A DNA stretch of 64,000 nt from Sanderia malayensis (Eukaryota; Cnidaria; Scyphozoa; Semaeostomeae; Pelagiidae): NCBI GenBank assembly GCA_013076295.1, contig RQOL01000729.1:1736001-1800000 (forward strand), read 5' to 3'. The notes under the pieces are model-generated. The model saw nothing but the letters and a program-made list of their open reading frames with translations, did no database searches and had not been told where the DNA came from. Positions 44,509-54,922 of this stretch are shown piece after piece. The stretch's first letter is position 1. The number at the start of each line of letters is the position of its first letter. The position numbers and the translations under genes are program-made.

Positions 44509-45444
44509 ATGGATGACATGGTAACACGGAGCTTTGGTGTGCTATACACAGTCTGTAGCTTTATCACCATGTTAACAAATTCAATGCTGATTATCTCATA
44601 CATTGCTACCAAGCAATCAATGAAGAATTCATCAAATCTTCTTATTGTTGTTTTGAGCATGAATGACTTCCTCTATGGAGCTGTCACTATTCCACTCAGT
44701 AGAGTCTCGTATATTTCGCCAGGCTCTTTCAGTCAATTTTCTTTTCAGCTACTAGTATTATCGGCACACTTCTTTTGCGGAAATTCAGTACACCTGACAA
44801 TGCTTATTGGAATCGATCGCTATTTGCATATGAATCCTGATATTAACGGCTCTTCGTCAAGATTCTTAAAACTTTTCAAAAGGCCTTGGATATTCATGTT
44901 AATTTTTATTGCTGTGTGTGTATCCTTCGCCCCGGCAATAACGTATTTTTTCCACTGCATAGGTGTCATAAAGGTAGACAGTGGCCAAGTTTATTTGCTT
45001 GCCGGTTACTCTATTGCTGCAATGGTTTTGTTAATAGGTTTGTTGGTCGTTTACGTTCGTGGCTATCGCCGCATATGTCGCCATGTTGCTGAGAATACCG
45101 CATATGACCGCACGCAAGAGGAACCAAGATACGTGCAAGAGCTATATAAAACGATTCTTTTGATATTAATAGCTGCATGTGCAATTTGTCTACCTTCTTC
45201 CATAATTTACGCTTATATGGCTCTCAAGGCAGTATTTGAACCAAAAGTATTACAATCACAGGAGTTTTTATTGTGCCAATCAGTTCTTGGAGCACTTATA
45301 TTTTTATTCTCCTGTTCGAATTCAATGATTATATTCTATCGAAATAGAAAGAGCAAGAAGTGGCTTCGTGACAAGGTTTCAGCATTGCTCTGCTGCAAGC
45401 AGAAACAGCTTCATCAAGAAGTGCAAGAAAATACAGCCTGTTAA
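44509..45444 (+). CDS. Rhodopsin-like 7TM receptor H
   Basis: A 311-residue intronless receptor, near twin of G. ATG at 44509 (MDDMVTRSFG). DRY 103-105, TM2 Asp53, RGYRRICRHVAEN in ICL3, CLPSS in TM6, N-S-M-I-I-F-Y in TM7, tail QENTAC. Unlike G its leader has no MITE. Differences from G concentrate in TM1, ECL1 and TM4-TM5. Confidence 0.93.
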   Translation: MDDMVTRSFGVLYTVCSFITMLTNSMLIISYIATKQSMKNSSNLLIVVLSMNDFLYGAVTIPLSRVSYISPGSFSQFSFQLLVLSAHFFCGNSVHLTMLIGIDRYLHMNPDINGSSSRFLKLFKRPWIFMLIFIAVCVSFAPAITYFFHCIGVIKVDSGQVYLLAGYSIAAMVLLIGLLVVYVRGYRRICRHVAENTAYDRTQEEPRYVQELYKTILLILIAACAICLPSSIIYAYMALKAVFEPKVLQSQEFLLCQSVLGALIFLFSCSNSMIIFYRNRKSKKWLRDKVSALLCCKQKQLHQEVQENTAC

Positions 45445-46182
45445 TGTTAAAACTACAAAGCTTGAATAACTATACAAGCATGGATTTGAGAACTGCATTG
45501 AACTGAGCTTTTTTAGCATAGATCCAATAATTGCAGTGAAATTTATTAGCATAGGTATGAGCTCACTATCGTATTTTACCAAAAAGTCTCAGTTGTCTTG
45601 AATGTTCTGATAACTAACTTTTCCAGATCATTATTATCCCAATAACGTATAATATTCTTCTTCTGCCTTTGCGCTCTGGGCAATTCGAAATCCACATCTT
45701 ATTTAACTCGTTTCAATCTGTAATTTGTTATTATTTATTTGCTGTACTATACATCTTTTTTTTGTTAACATGAATGTATATACATATGCAAGATGACTCT
45801 CATCACTATATGCCACGCAGCAAAGGGCTAAGTTCCCCGACAATATTGTACAAAGTACGAAAGGAAGAACTAAGTTGCCATGCAGCTAAACACTAAGTAT
45901 GCGCAGCTGCTTAGTGCTTGTTTAGAACAGTTAAACATAAATTATGCCCACAATCTAAGCTTCTTTTCATCAAAAATATTGTTATAATGGACAGGTCTTA
46001 ATTGACCATGTCTACCGCATACTAATTAACTCTTCTTCGGTTGCTAAGGAGTGGATATAAAGGGCAGAAGCTGAATTCATATTAACATTTAGGTATCATG
46101 GATCGCCCCATGATTCCTAATTGGAGGTAATATTCGAGAAGCTTAAAGCAGCAGCGAATAATGGTCTTTACTTTAGAAGGAA
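45445..46182. other. Spacer between receptors H and I
   Basis: Non-coding. The first 350 bases match the G 3' flank, then comes a shortened receptor upstream block. No gene seen. Confidence 0.6.
46056..46061 (+). promoter_or_regulatory. TATA box of receptor I
   Basis: TATAAA 127 bases before the ATG at 46183. Confidence 0.6.
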
Positions 46183-47151
46183 ATGGATGACTTGGTAACA
46201 CGAAGAGTCTTTGGTGCGCTATACACAGTCTGTAGCTTTGTCACCATATTAACAAATATAATGTTGATCATCTCGTACATTGCCACTAAGCAATCGATGA
46301 AGAATTCATCAAATCTTCTTATAGTTATTGTGAGTTTCAATGATTTCCTATCTGGAGTATTCACTATTCCACTAACTGGAGTCTCGTATATTTCGCCAGG
46401 TCCTTTCAGTCAATTGTCTTTTCAGCTACTCGTGTTATCAGCACACTTTTTTTCTGGCAATACATTACACTTGACATGGCTTATTGGAATCGATCGCTAC
46501 TTGCATATGAATCCTGATATAACTGGCTCTTCGTCAAGATTTTTAAAACTTTTCAAAAGGCCTTGGATATTTGTTTTGATTTTCATCGCAGTGAGTGTAT
46601 CCTTCATCAGTGCCACAGCGTATTTTTTTCTCCGTGATGGGGTGACGAAGGAAGATAGAGGCCAAATGTATATGCTTGCCTGTTACTCCATCTTTGTAAT
46701 GGCATTGTTGATAGGTTTGTTAGTTATTTACATTCGTGGCTATCGGCGCATATGTCGCCATGTTGCTGAAAATCCCGCTTATGCGCGCACCAGAGAAGTG
46801 CCAAGATACGTAAAAGAACTATATAAAACGATTCTTCTGATATTGGTAGCAGCATGTGCAATTTGTCTACCTTCTTCCATAATTTACGGCTACATGGCTC
46901 TCAAGGCAGTATTTGAACCAAGAGTATTACAATCACAGGAGCTTTTTTTGTGCCAATCAGTTCTTGGAGTACTTCTGTTATTATTCTCCTTTTCGAATTC
47001 AATGATTATATTCTATCGAAATAGAAAAAGCAATAAGTGGTTTCGTGACAAGGTTTCAGCATTGTTTTCTTGCAAGCAGAAAGAGCTTCGTCAAGAAGTG
47101 CAAAACAACCCAGTTGCGCTTCTTAATATTAGAATTACAAATCTTCAATAA
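46183..47151 (+). CDS. Rhodopsin-like 7TM receptor I
   Basis: A 322-residue intronless receptor. ATG at 46183 (MDDLVTRRVFG). DRY 104-106, TM2 Asp54, ICL3 RGYRRICRHVAENPAY, CLPSS in TM6, N-S-M-I-I-F-Y in TM7. Its front half resembles G/H while its ICL3 and tail (TREVPRYVKELYKT, NPVALLN) resemble E/F, so it may be a mosaic made by gene conversion or an intermediate lineage. Confidence 0.93.
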   Translation: MDDLVTRRVFGALYTVCSFVTILTNIMLIISYIATKQSMKNSSNLLIVIVSFNDFLSGVFTIPLTGVSYISPGPFSQLSFQLLVLSAHFFSGNTLHLTWLIGIDRYLHMNPDITGSSSRFLKLFKRPWIFVLIFIAVSVSFISATAYFFLRDGVTKEDRGQMYMLACYSIFVMALLIGLLVIYIRGYRRICRHVAENPAYARTREVPRYVKELYKTILLILVAACAICLPSSIIYGYMALKAVFEPRVLQSQELFLCQSVLGVLLLLFSFSNSMIIFYRNRKSNKWFRDKVSALFSCKQKELRQEVQNNPVALLNIRITNLQ

Positions 47152-48174
47152 GTATGAAAGCATAGATTTAATATCTGTATTGCACTGAGCATAAATTCAA
47201 TAACTGCATTGCAGAATAATTTCTTAGCACAAGTTTGAACTCACAATCGTGTTGGAATGAGCATTCAATAATTTAACATGGTAGCTAAAAGTTTGATAGC
47301 TTTATTATGCCATGATAAGTAAATCTGGAAGTTAAGTACATGAAACGTATTGGAGGGTAAATTTGTGGATGAGTTGTTTATTGACAAGCTTTAGACTGTG
47401 GTCAGTTGCTTATATCTATTATAATAAGTTTGGATTATTTATACTTCATAATTATCCTGAGAGAAAAAGTCAAAGTTGATGGCAACAGAGATTACACGCT
47501 TTTTCGTTCTGATTTTGAGAAACCTGCACATTAAAATTAACAAGAGTTGCATTTGATGGTATATAATGTTAACGGCGCAATTATTTGAAGGAGATGCTTT
47601 TTTGAGTCCCCTCCTATGTAGGGCTTTGAATCGACACGGGTGCCTTGCAGTTAGCCGTATCTATTTTATTTTCTCTTTCACCTTTGGGTGTTCTATTGGC
47701 CTCTGTTGCCACTTGCTAAGTTCATGTCCCATGAAAGGCAAGAATACAATATTTTGTATGTTATTCTCTATCATTGAAATAATTGAAATATGTGTTACGC
47801 AGAAAAGGGCTCAACTTTAAGATCAAAGTGCACCAACGGCGGAAGGAAGAGTCGATTTACCAAACAGCAAACACCAGGTACATGCAGCTGCTTAGCCAAT
47901 TTAATTTGCGCTCAGCCTTTTGTTTCGTTAGTATATGAATGATCTCCATCATTTTAGCGTCTTTTGCAAAGCAATCTGATTGTTATCAAGGACTGGTCTT
48001 ACCGAATTTTATAATCTTTCATCTGTTGCTAGAAAATATACAAACTGGAAAGAATCGGGATTTTTTTAACATTATGCTGGGTGACATCGGGATTGCTATT
48101 TCATAATAACATTCAAGAAAGCACAAGCTAAAGCACGAGCAATAATTTGACATTGCATTTGGTGGAAAATTAGA
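47152..48174. other. Spacer between receptors I and J
   Basis: Non-coding; an 84-codon open stretch at 47566-47820 resembles no family I know and I leave it uncalled. Confidence 0.55.
48037..48044 (+). promoter_or_regulatory. TATA-like box of receptor J
   Basis: TATACAAA 138 bases before the ATG at 48175, in the usual TTGCTAGAAAA context. Confidence 0.5.
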
Positions 48175-49128
48175 ATGGATCATACACGTGTTGCCTTTGG
48201 AGTGTTCTTCATAATCAATGGCTTTGTCAGCGCTATAAAAAACTCCATGCTGATTATATCATACATTGCTACTAAGCAATCGATGAAGAATTCATCAAAT
48301 CTTCTTATTGTTGTTCTGAGTTTCAATGACTTCTTTTATGGAGCAGTTGTGATGCTACTGGACGCACACATAACTATTTCACCTGATTCTTCCTTTAAGA
48401 CAGGCCCAGCAGTTCCGTTTTTAATGCAATTTTTTAGTGCAAATTCATTGTACTTGGCAATGCTTATTGGAATTGATCGCTACTTGCATATGAATCCTGA
48501 TATAAATGGCTCTTCGTCAAGATGGCTAAGACTGTTTAAAAGGCCTTGGATTTTCATTATGATCCTCATTCTATTGACTTCATCATTAGCCATTACAGTT
48601 GTTTTTTTTCTTATTTCGAATTACACTAAGGTTTATCTAGATGCCCTTTACAGCATCTTAATAATGGCTTTGTTGATTGGTTTGTTAGTGGTTTACGTTC
48701 AAGGCTTTCGCCGTATTCGCCGCCATGTTGTTAAAAATCCTGTTCACACGAACACACAAGATGGGACAAGAGATGAGCCAAGATATGTGGGAGAACTATA
48801 CAAAACTATTCTGCTTGTGTTAATAGCTGCATTTGTCTCTAATTTGCCAATCTCCATACTTAAAGCTTGCGTGTCCCTTGGTACACAATTTCAACCCAGA
48901 ATGCTGTATTCATCGGAATTTGGATTCTTTCAATCAGTTTCTTCAGTGCTTATTTTCCTTTTTCCTTCTACGAATTCAATAATAATATTATATCGAAATA
49001 GAAAGAGCAAGCAATGGCTCCGTGATAAAGCTTCAATTATATTCTGTTGTAAATCAAGAGAACCTAACCCTGGTGTGCAAATTAATCCAGTTGTGATTTG
49101 TAATATGGAAACGGCCCATGTTCAATAA
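48175..49128 (+). CDS. Rhodopsin-like 7TM receptor J
   Basis: A 317-residue intronless receptor. ATG at 48175 (MDHTRVAFGVFF). TM1 Asn23, TM2 Asp52, DRY 101-103, ICL3 QGFRRIRRHVVKNPVHTN, SNLP in TM6 where most have CxLP or SYLP, N-S-I-I-I-L-Y in TM7, CCK after helix 8, tail NPVVICNME. TM4-ECL2 is shortened by two or three residues relative to B. The stop codon TAA (49126-49128) lies inside an AATAAA hexamer. Confidence 0.93.
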   Translation: MDHTRVAFGVFFIINGFVSAIKNSMLIISYIATKQSMKNSSNLLIVVLSFNDFFYGAVVMLLDAHITISPDSSFKTGPAVPFLMQFFSANSLYLAMLIGIDRYLHMNPDINGSSSRWLRLFKRPWIFIMILILLTSSLAITVVFFLISNYTKVYLDALYSILIMALLIGLLVVYVQGFRRIRRHVVKNPVHTNTQDGTRDEPRYVGELYKTILLVLIAAFVSNLPISILKACVSLGTQFQPRMLYSSEFGFFQSVSSVLIFLFPSTNSIIILYRNRKSKQWLRDKASIIFCCKSREPNPGVQINPVVICNMETAHVQ

Positions 49129-49129
49129 A
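49124..49129 (+). promoter_or_regulatory. AATAAA over the stop codon of receptor J
   Basis: AATAAA whose T-A-A is the stop codon. Whether it is used for cleavage is unknown; receptor O has the same arrangement. Confidence 0.35.
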
Positions 49130-50459
49130 GATTTAGAATTCCTTTTTTAGTAATCCGTGTTAAGCAATTGAACCTGACATCTGTTACTTCGCTTATTACT
49201 GTAATTGTGATAACCAAGCAGGTTGTACTTGGTTGTGTCACGTCATATCTTTTCACTATTCGCGAATGTTTAGACAATTTATACCAAGACAGAAGTTGGA
49301 TTTTTATAGCACCGCAATAAAAAAGGTTCCATGACTATTTTTTGGTGAAATTATCTGTCATAATGATGACAATTAATTGTTAATAAGTTTATTAGTTGTT
49401 TACTTCTGAAGTGTTTTGAGTATTCGTTGCCATGTTGTTAGACTCACATGAATACTTTTATTTGTTGACTCGGGTCATGCTGAACCAAATAAGCTCAAGA
49501 GAGCTTATATGGGTCCAAATATATAGGTCTTTTTTAGGTCTTATATAGGTGTTATATGTAGAGAGCTTATATAGGTCCACATGAGCCCGGGAGAGCTTAT
49601 TTGGACCTGAAAGTCGAAATTACATGTTATTTTGGCTGTAAGAAAAATATATGCTAAGAATAGTTTTTGAGTGGAAAGCTGGAGGACTTCAAGAGTATTG
49701 AGTGTGGGCAAAATTTCGGGCATTGAACTATAAAAAAGCCCCTAACTGTATTTCATTGAAGTTTGAATTATATTTTCAACTAAGCTTAAATAATGTAAGA
49801 CATTTTGGTATGTAGTTGTTCTTTATTTCACTTGCTATGAGAATATTTATCTTAATTTCATGGAAACTTCTTCATGTGGGGGAAAAACCAATTATCGGAC
49901 TATTTGTTAAAAAAGTTTTCACGTGCGTCCATATTCAAATTGCTTTTAATTATGTTTGCAAGCTGCTGCCTTGGTGAAAAGAATATTTTATTGCAAGTGA
50001 TTTTACAGCTGGCCATTTTACACAGTTCATTTCCATTTCATTACGAGCCATCATCAAAAGCTAATATTAAAATCAGCATCATTAGCTTTTTTCATTTCTT
50101 CTCTTTTGTCCTAATTTCCATCAAAGTCTTAATTAGTCACAGGCATGTTTTAAATGTTGTTTTTATTGCATATTCCAATTCCTTAATCATGAAACGGAGA
50201 TTATTGCGCAAACTTGAAGCATCACAAATTGAAAAAATGCGCCATTTTTGTTTCCGTCAACTTCAAACAATTAACTCGTCAAAGCTGCAATTGAAATGGT
50301 GCATTCTGAGCTTTAATCACTTATATTTGCCATTGCAAATGCAATATTTGCAGCTGGTCTATATCATGCCGTATGAATCAAACCCATAACTCTTCCAGTG
50401 TATTTAAACCGGGCTATTGTTAAAGTATGGAACATATAATTTATGACCCGAAGTCCATA

Positions 50460-50825
50460 AATGCCAGTTAATACACGAAGTTTACTAACTTCAGCTCATC
50501 AGGCAAGCGTGTTTCATATCGCGTTGTCGTGCTTTGCCGCTAATCGGTAACAAAAATAAAGAGGGACATCTTTTACTTTATTTGCACCAAATGCAAAATA
50601 GCAAGCAAGGCAATGATCCTTTTAGCGTCTCCCAGCTTGATGAAAAGCGACAAACACAATAAGTTCTAATTAAGAGCTCTTGCAAAAACAAGCTAGCCAA
50701 TTACAAGCCAGCCAATTTCAAGCTGCCCAATTACAAGCCAGCTAGTTATAAGCCATCCAATTACAAGCCTAGTAGAGTCTGTGTGTTTTACAAGGGGACT
50801 CCTTTTGCAGAACAGTGCAAGGGGT
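50460..50825 (+). mobile_element. Relic A-type terminal repeat of the second DIRS-like family
   Basis: Diverged but colinear with A1 at 29368: GCCAGTTAATACACGAAG against GTTAGTTAATACATGAAA, then CATATCGCGT, GCTAATC, CAGCTTGATGAAA and GACAAACACAATAA words in order. No ORFs or B repeat follow. It differs by an expansion of CCAATTACAAGCC-like units at 50690-50770. Confidence 0.7.
50690..50770 (+). repeat. Short tandem repeat, about 15-base unit
   Basis: Five imperfect copies of CCAATTACAAGCCAG inside the relic terminal repeat; the intact A1 has only one or two such words. Confidence 0.75.
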
Positions 50826-51397
50826 GCACTGTGCTAGATTAATCTATCTTTTTGTTGTCGCTAGCTACCTGTATGTAATCCCACAAAACAAGGACAGAGT
50901 CTCTATTTATTGTTTTAACGTTATTCATGGAAATATATGCCACGCATCAACGGGCCCAGATCTCGGATCAAAATTCGCAAAGAGCAGGGCGGAAGGAAAA
51001 ATTAATTTGCCAAATAGCAAACGCCAGCTGCCACAGCTGTTCAGCCAATTTATTTTGCGCTCAGCCTTGCCAATTTGATTAACAAGAGCAATGTTTAGCT
51101 TGTATACTTATAAGACGAATAATGCCTAACAAGTCTTTTGCTAAGCAATTTGATTGTTTAAAAGGATTGGCCTTACTTAATTCTGTCTATGTCTTTGATT
51201 GTCTTGGATTGGCATTACTTAATTGTGCCTAGTTATGTCATATTTCTTAAATTTTTGGTTACAAAGATAAATATCAACAGAAGAGATCTTGTGTTCTTAT
51301 CACGTTATTGTAAAAGCGACCCCGTCATCACGATTTGGCTATACTATCTGAGAAGGTAATAACAAAGAATGGACACTGTGTTTAGCTAAAGAGCGAA

Positions 51398-52351
51398 ATG
51401 GAAGAATTTGTAGCACGCATGTTCTTTGGCATCTTGTACCTGACTAGTTGCATTGTCACCATATTAACAAATTCAATGCTGATCATTTCATACATTGCTA
51501 CCAAGCAATCGATAAAGAATTCATCGATTCTTCTCATAGTTGCCATGAGCTTCAATGATTTATTTTATGGAGCAATTGTGATGCCAACGGCTGGAGTCTT
51601 GCATATTGCGTCTGATATTTCTAGTACATACTTTAAAAGAAAGCCTGTTGTGTTTTTGATGCAATTTTTTAGTGGAAACTCGTTATTCTTCACTATGCTT
51701 ATTGGAATGGATCGCTACTTGCATATGAATCCTGACTTAAGCAGCCCACCTTCACGATTGCTAAAACTGTTCAAAAGACCTCTGATTTTCATTTTGATTC
51801 TCTTTGTAGTGACCTTGTCCTTAACATGTGCATCTATTTATGTGTTACTTCCGGCAAGACCTACAAGGTTTTATGTTGATGCTGTGTATAGCATCTTAAT
51901 AATGGCATTGTTGATTGGTCTGTTAGTGGTTTACGTTCGAGGTTTTCGCCGTATTCGCTGTCATGTTGTAGAAAATCCTGTTTACACGAACACGCAAAAT
52001 GGACAAACTGAAGAACCACGATATGTGCGCGAATTATACAAGACTATTTTGCTTGTATTAATAGCCGCATTTGCATCATATTTGCCCATTTCCATAGCTT
52101 ACGCTTGTATGGCAATCGGGAATTTATTAGAATCCAGATTAATGGAACCGTCGCCATACTTTTTGTGGCAATCACTCCTTGGATTAATAATATTTACTTT
52201 TCCATTCTTGAATTCAATGATAATTTTCTATCGAAATAGAAAAAGCAAGAAATGGTTGCGTGATAAAGTCTCAGCATTGTTCTGCAGTAAATCAAGTGAG
52301 CCCAGTCAAGAAGACCAAAACAATGCAGCAGTGATTGCAACCGACCATTAA
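51398..52351 (+). CDS. Rhodopsin-like 7TM receptor K
   Basis: A 317-residue intronless receptor. ATG at 51398 (MEEFVARMFFG). TM1 Asn25, TM2 Asp54, DRY 105-107 in MDRYLHMNP (Met replaces Ile), RPLIFI before TM4 in place of RPWIFI, RGFRRIRCHVVENPVYTN in ICL3, SYLP in TM6, N-S-M-I-I-F-Y in TM7. Cys after helix 8 reads CSK rather than CCK. TM3 uses FFTML for YLTML. It is one of the more diverged members of the main group. Confidence 0.92.
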   Translation: MEEFVARMFFGILYLTSCIVTILTNSMLIISYIATKQSIKNSSILLIVAMSFNDLFYGAIVMPTAGVLHIASDISSTYFKRKPVVFLMQFFSGNSLFFTMLIGMDRYLHMNPDLSSPPSRLLKLFKRPLIFILILFVVTLSLTCASIYVLLPARPTRFYVDAVYSILIMALLIGLLVVYVRGFRRIRCHVVENPVYTNTQNGQTEEPRYVRELYKTILLVLIAAFASYLPISIAYACMAIGNLLESRLMEPSPYFLWQSLLGLIIFTFPFLNSMIIFYRNRKSKKWLRDKVSALFCSKSSEPSQEDQNNAAVIATDH

Positions 52352-53156
52352 CAACAATGGAAGCATCAATCACAATGACTGTATTGTATCACATTGAACT
52401 TTGGGTTATACTTTCTAGTATTGGCTTGGAAGTGTTTTTGTTGGTAATGTTACCCTGTTTCAATAGACTGATCTTTAAGCCACACAAAGGAAACGTAATG
52501 GACAATAAAAATGTTCTTCAGTGGATGCATAAGCCTCATTTGACCCACCTTTGTATTCTGGTTGTTTTTAATTATCTTTATAAACTCCTGGATTAATTAA
52601 AATCTTCGTTTTAATAATCATTTAGGAATGTCTTTACAGCTGCTTATTTTGCCCAATTCGTCTCTATTTCATGAGAATCCATTGATAAACGCTAATGTAA
52701 ATGTCTACATCATTAGCATTCCCTCATTTCTACACGGTAGAGCCCATTTTAATCAACCTCTTAATTACACGCAATGTCAAATTGGAGGTTATGTAATTAT
52801 TGTAATTGCTTTATGCCATCAAACGCAAATTATTGTGCACACTAACGGCATTTAGCATTTGATCTTGTGCCATTTTAATTTCTTATGCTTTGATGATGGG
52901 TTAAGAAGCCTGAGGAAACTCAAATACCATAACAATTGCAAAAGTGTATTTTGAATTTCAATCAACTTCACTTGCTAATGGAAATACATTAATAGTTTGT
53001 TTTAGACTTCCTCTTATGTTCATTGAGTTATCGTGCCGAATAAAGCAAGCCCAAAACTCTTCCAGTAGTGTGTACAGAGAGAATAAATACATAAGCTTTA
53101 TTTCCACTAATAAATTCAAATAGCTTTACCGAGTATTAAGGTGCGTGGTAGCTATA

Positions 53157-53268
53157 CGATATTTACTCGAATGAGGGCTGCGGCGCTCTTAATTTCCGGT
53201 ACCTTTGATGCGACGCTTTTTTGGGGGCGGCGCTCATACGGGGGCGGCTCTCATTCGATTAACTACGG
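53157..53268. mobile_element. Mariner-like MITE, 112 bases
   Basis: Terminal inverted repeats of about 22 bases with a shared TCGAATGAGRGC core, flanked by TA (53155-53156 and 53269-53270). The paralogous spacer at about 55230-55245 reads GCTATAATCTTGACT with a single TA, the empty site. It has no coding capacity; an ORF at 53141-53413 spans it and is spurious. Confidence 0.8.
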
Positions 53269-53851
53269 TAATGTTGACTCAAGAGACTTTGAAGATAAAA
53301 TCAAATCGTTTGGGCCTTTACAAGTTTTCTTCTATTACAAAAATGGAAAACCAGTGAATGGAACTCTAAATTCTGCTTGTACGTGGGGAACCCCAGAGGT
53401 ACGTTGGCACTAAAAGACGGGAAAAATATGGTGCTAAACATGTAACTCTCTGAGCATTACAAATCCATCCTAACACGATGTTGACAGTCGTTATGTGTAT
53501 ATGTCATCCTTATTCTTTGGCATTCTAGCATTCTGGGAGTTATATCTATTGATTTTGTCACTGTTTGTTGTAATAAGGGTCTTTTCATATCCACCTGCCT
53601 GGCTGGCCAGTTGGCGAAGCGAGGTCAATTCATATCTGAAAGTTGGCTATCCCATTGTACAAAATCTCACTTGAGCGCTGTCGGGAACTTGACAAGCTGG
53701 CTGGAAGCTGACAAAAACATAATGAGAGCGAATGAAAATTAAGATGCCAATCACTTGAACATTGGCTATGTGCAGCTGTTTGATTTATTGACAGGCCTTA
53801 CTTAGTTCTTTCTGCGTCACACTCTTGAAATCTTCTATGCTTGCTAAGAAA

Positions 53852-53857
53852 TATATA
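53852..53857 (+). promoter_or_regulatory. TATA box of receptor L
   Basis: TATATA 126 bases before the ATG at 53978. Confidence 0.55.
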
Positions 53858-53977
53858 GCGGGTAGAGATCAGATTCTTACAACATTATAGTACTGTTGAC
53901 TCCGTGATTACTAATTGGTGATAATATTCGAGATAACTGCAGCAACTAAGGGACATTGTTTTTGGCTGCAGATTGAA

Positions 53978-54922
53978 ATGGATCATTTGATAACAGGGTT
54001 TGGAGGTTTGTACCTAATCGGTAGCGTTGTCACCATGATAACAAATTTTATGCTGATCATCTCATACATTGCTACTAAGCAATCAATGAAGAATTCATCT
54101 AATCTTCTCATAGTTGTTCTGAGTTTCAATGACTTCTTCTCCGGGGCAGTTGCTATGTCAATGGCCGGAGTCCTTCTAATTTTGCCTTATTCCTGTGGAC
54201 AGTTCATGCTTAAGCCACATTTGTTTTTGACTCAATTTTTTTGTGCGAATTCATTGTACTTGACAATGCTCATTGGAATTGATCGCTACTTGCATATGAA
54301 TCCTGATATTAACGGCTCTTCGTCAAGATGGCTAAAATTGTTTAAAAGACCTTGGATTTTCATTTTGATTTTCTTCGCGGTTGCCTTATCCTTAGCAAAT
54401 GCAGCTATTTATCAGTCACTGTTGAAAAGCTCGGCGAGGCATTACGTTGATTCTGTGTATACGATCTTAATAATGGCATTGCTGATTAGTCTTTTGGTTG
54501 TTTACACTCGTGGCTTTCGCCGTATTCGCCGCCATGTTTTTCAAAATCCTGTTTACACGAACACGCACGATGGACAAACTGAAGAACCACGATATGTGCG
54601 CGAATTATACAAGACTATTTTACTGATTTTACTGGCTGCCTTTGTATGTTATCTGCCCGTTTCCTTAATATATGCTTTCATGGCTCTCGCGATGCAATTT
54701 GAACCCAAACTACTGGAGTCACAGGGATTTATTTTTTGCAGATTGGTTTCTACAGTACTTGTATTTTTCTTTCCCCCTGCGAATGCAATGATAATACTCT
54801 ATCGAAATAAAAAAAGCAAAAAATGGCTGGGTGATAAAATCTCAACATTATTGTCCTGCAGATCAAAAAGGCCAAATGAAGAAATAGGAAACGGTGTAGC
54901 TGCGATCACAACCAATCTTTAA
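53978..54922 (+). CDS. Rhodopsin-like 7TM receptor L
   Basis: A 314-residue intronless receptor. The frame is open upstream, but the ATG at 53978 (MDHLITGFGG) matches paralogs. TM1 Asn23, TM2 Asp52, DRY 102-104, RPWIFI before TM4, RGFRRIRRHVFQNPVYTN in ICL3, CYLP in TM6, N-A-M-I-I-L-Y in TM7, tail ending AAITTNL. It forms a tandem pair with M, including the upstream spacer. Confidence 0.93.
   Translation: MDHLITGFGGLYLIGSVVTMITNFMLIISYIATKQSMKNSSNLLIVVLSFNDFFSGAVAMSMAGVLLILPYSCGQFMLKPHLFLTQFFCANSLYLTMLIGIDRYLHMNPDINGSSSRWLKLFKRPWIFILIFFAVALSLANAAIYQSLLKSSARHYVDSVYTILIMALLISLLVVYTRGFRRIRRHVFQNPVYTNTHDGQTEEPRYVRELYKTILLILLAAFVCYLPVSLIYAFMALAMQFEPKLLESQGFIFCRLVSTVLVFFFPPANAMIILYRNKKSKKWLGDKISTLLSCRSKRPNEEIGNGVAAITTNL

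Larger units (their letters stand above)
49129..51397. other. Spacer between receptors J and K
   Basis: Non-coding, 2.3 kb. 49490-49610 has imperfect repeats of an AGAGCTTATATGGGTCC-like word. 49874-50389 is open for 171 codons but aligns with non-coding spacer at 8890-9300, so I reject it as a gene. 50460-50825 is a relic DIRS terminal repeat. A TAAATA at 51267 sits 131 bases before K. Confidence 0.6.
52352..53977. other. Spacer between receptors K and L
   Basis: Non-coding. 52620-52860 aligns with other receptor spacers. 52930-53977 is paralogous to 55010-56089 upstream of M, apart from a 112-base MITE at 53157. Confidence 0.6.

Noticed and set aside
49874..50389. A 171-codon ORF
   Set aside because: It aligns with non-coding receptor spacer at 8890-9300 and lacks any family match or conserved frame.
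52628..52855. A 75-codon ORF in the K-L spacer
   Set aside because: Part of the same recurring spacer; frame not kept in the other copies.
53141..53413. A 90-codon ORF
   Set aside because: It spans a 112-base MITE; the empty paralog has no such frame.
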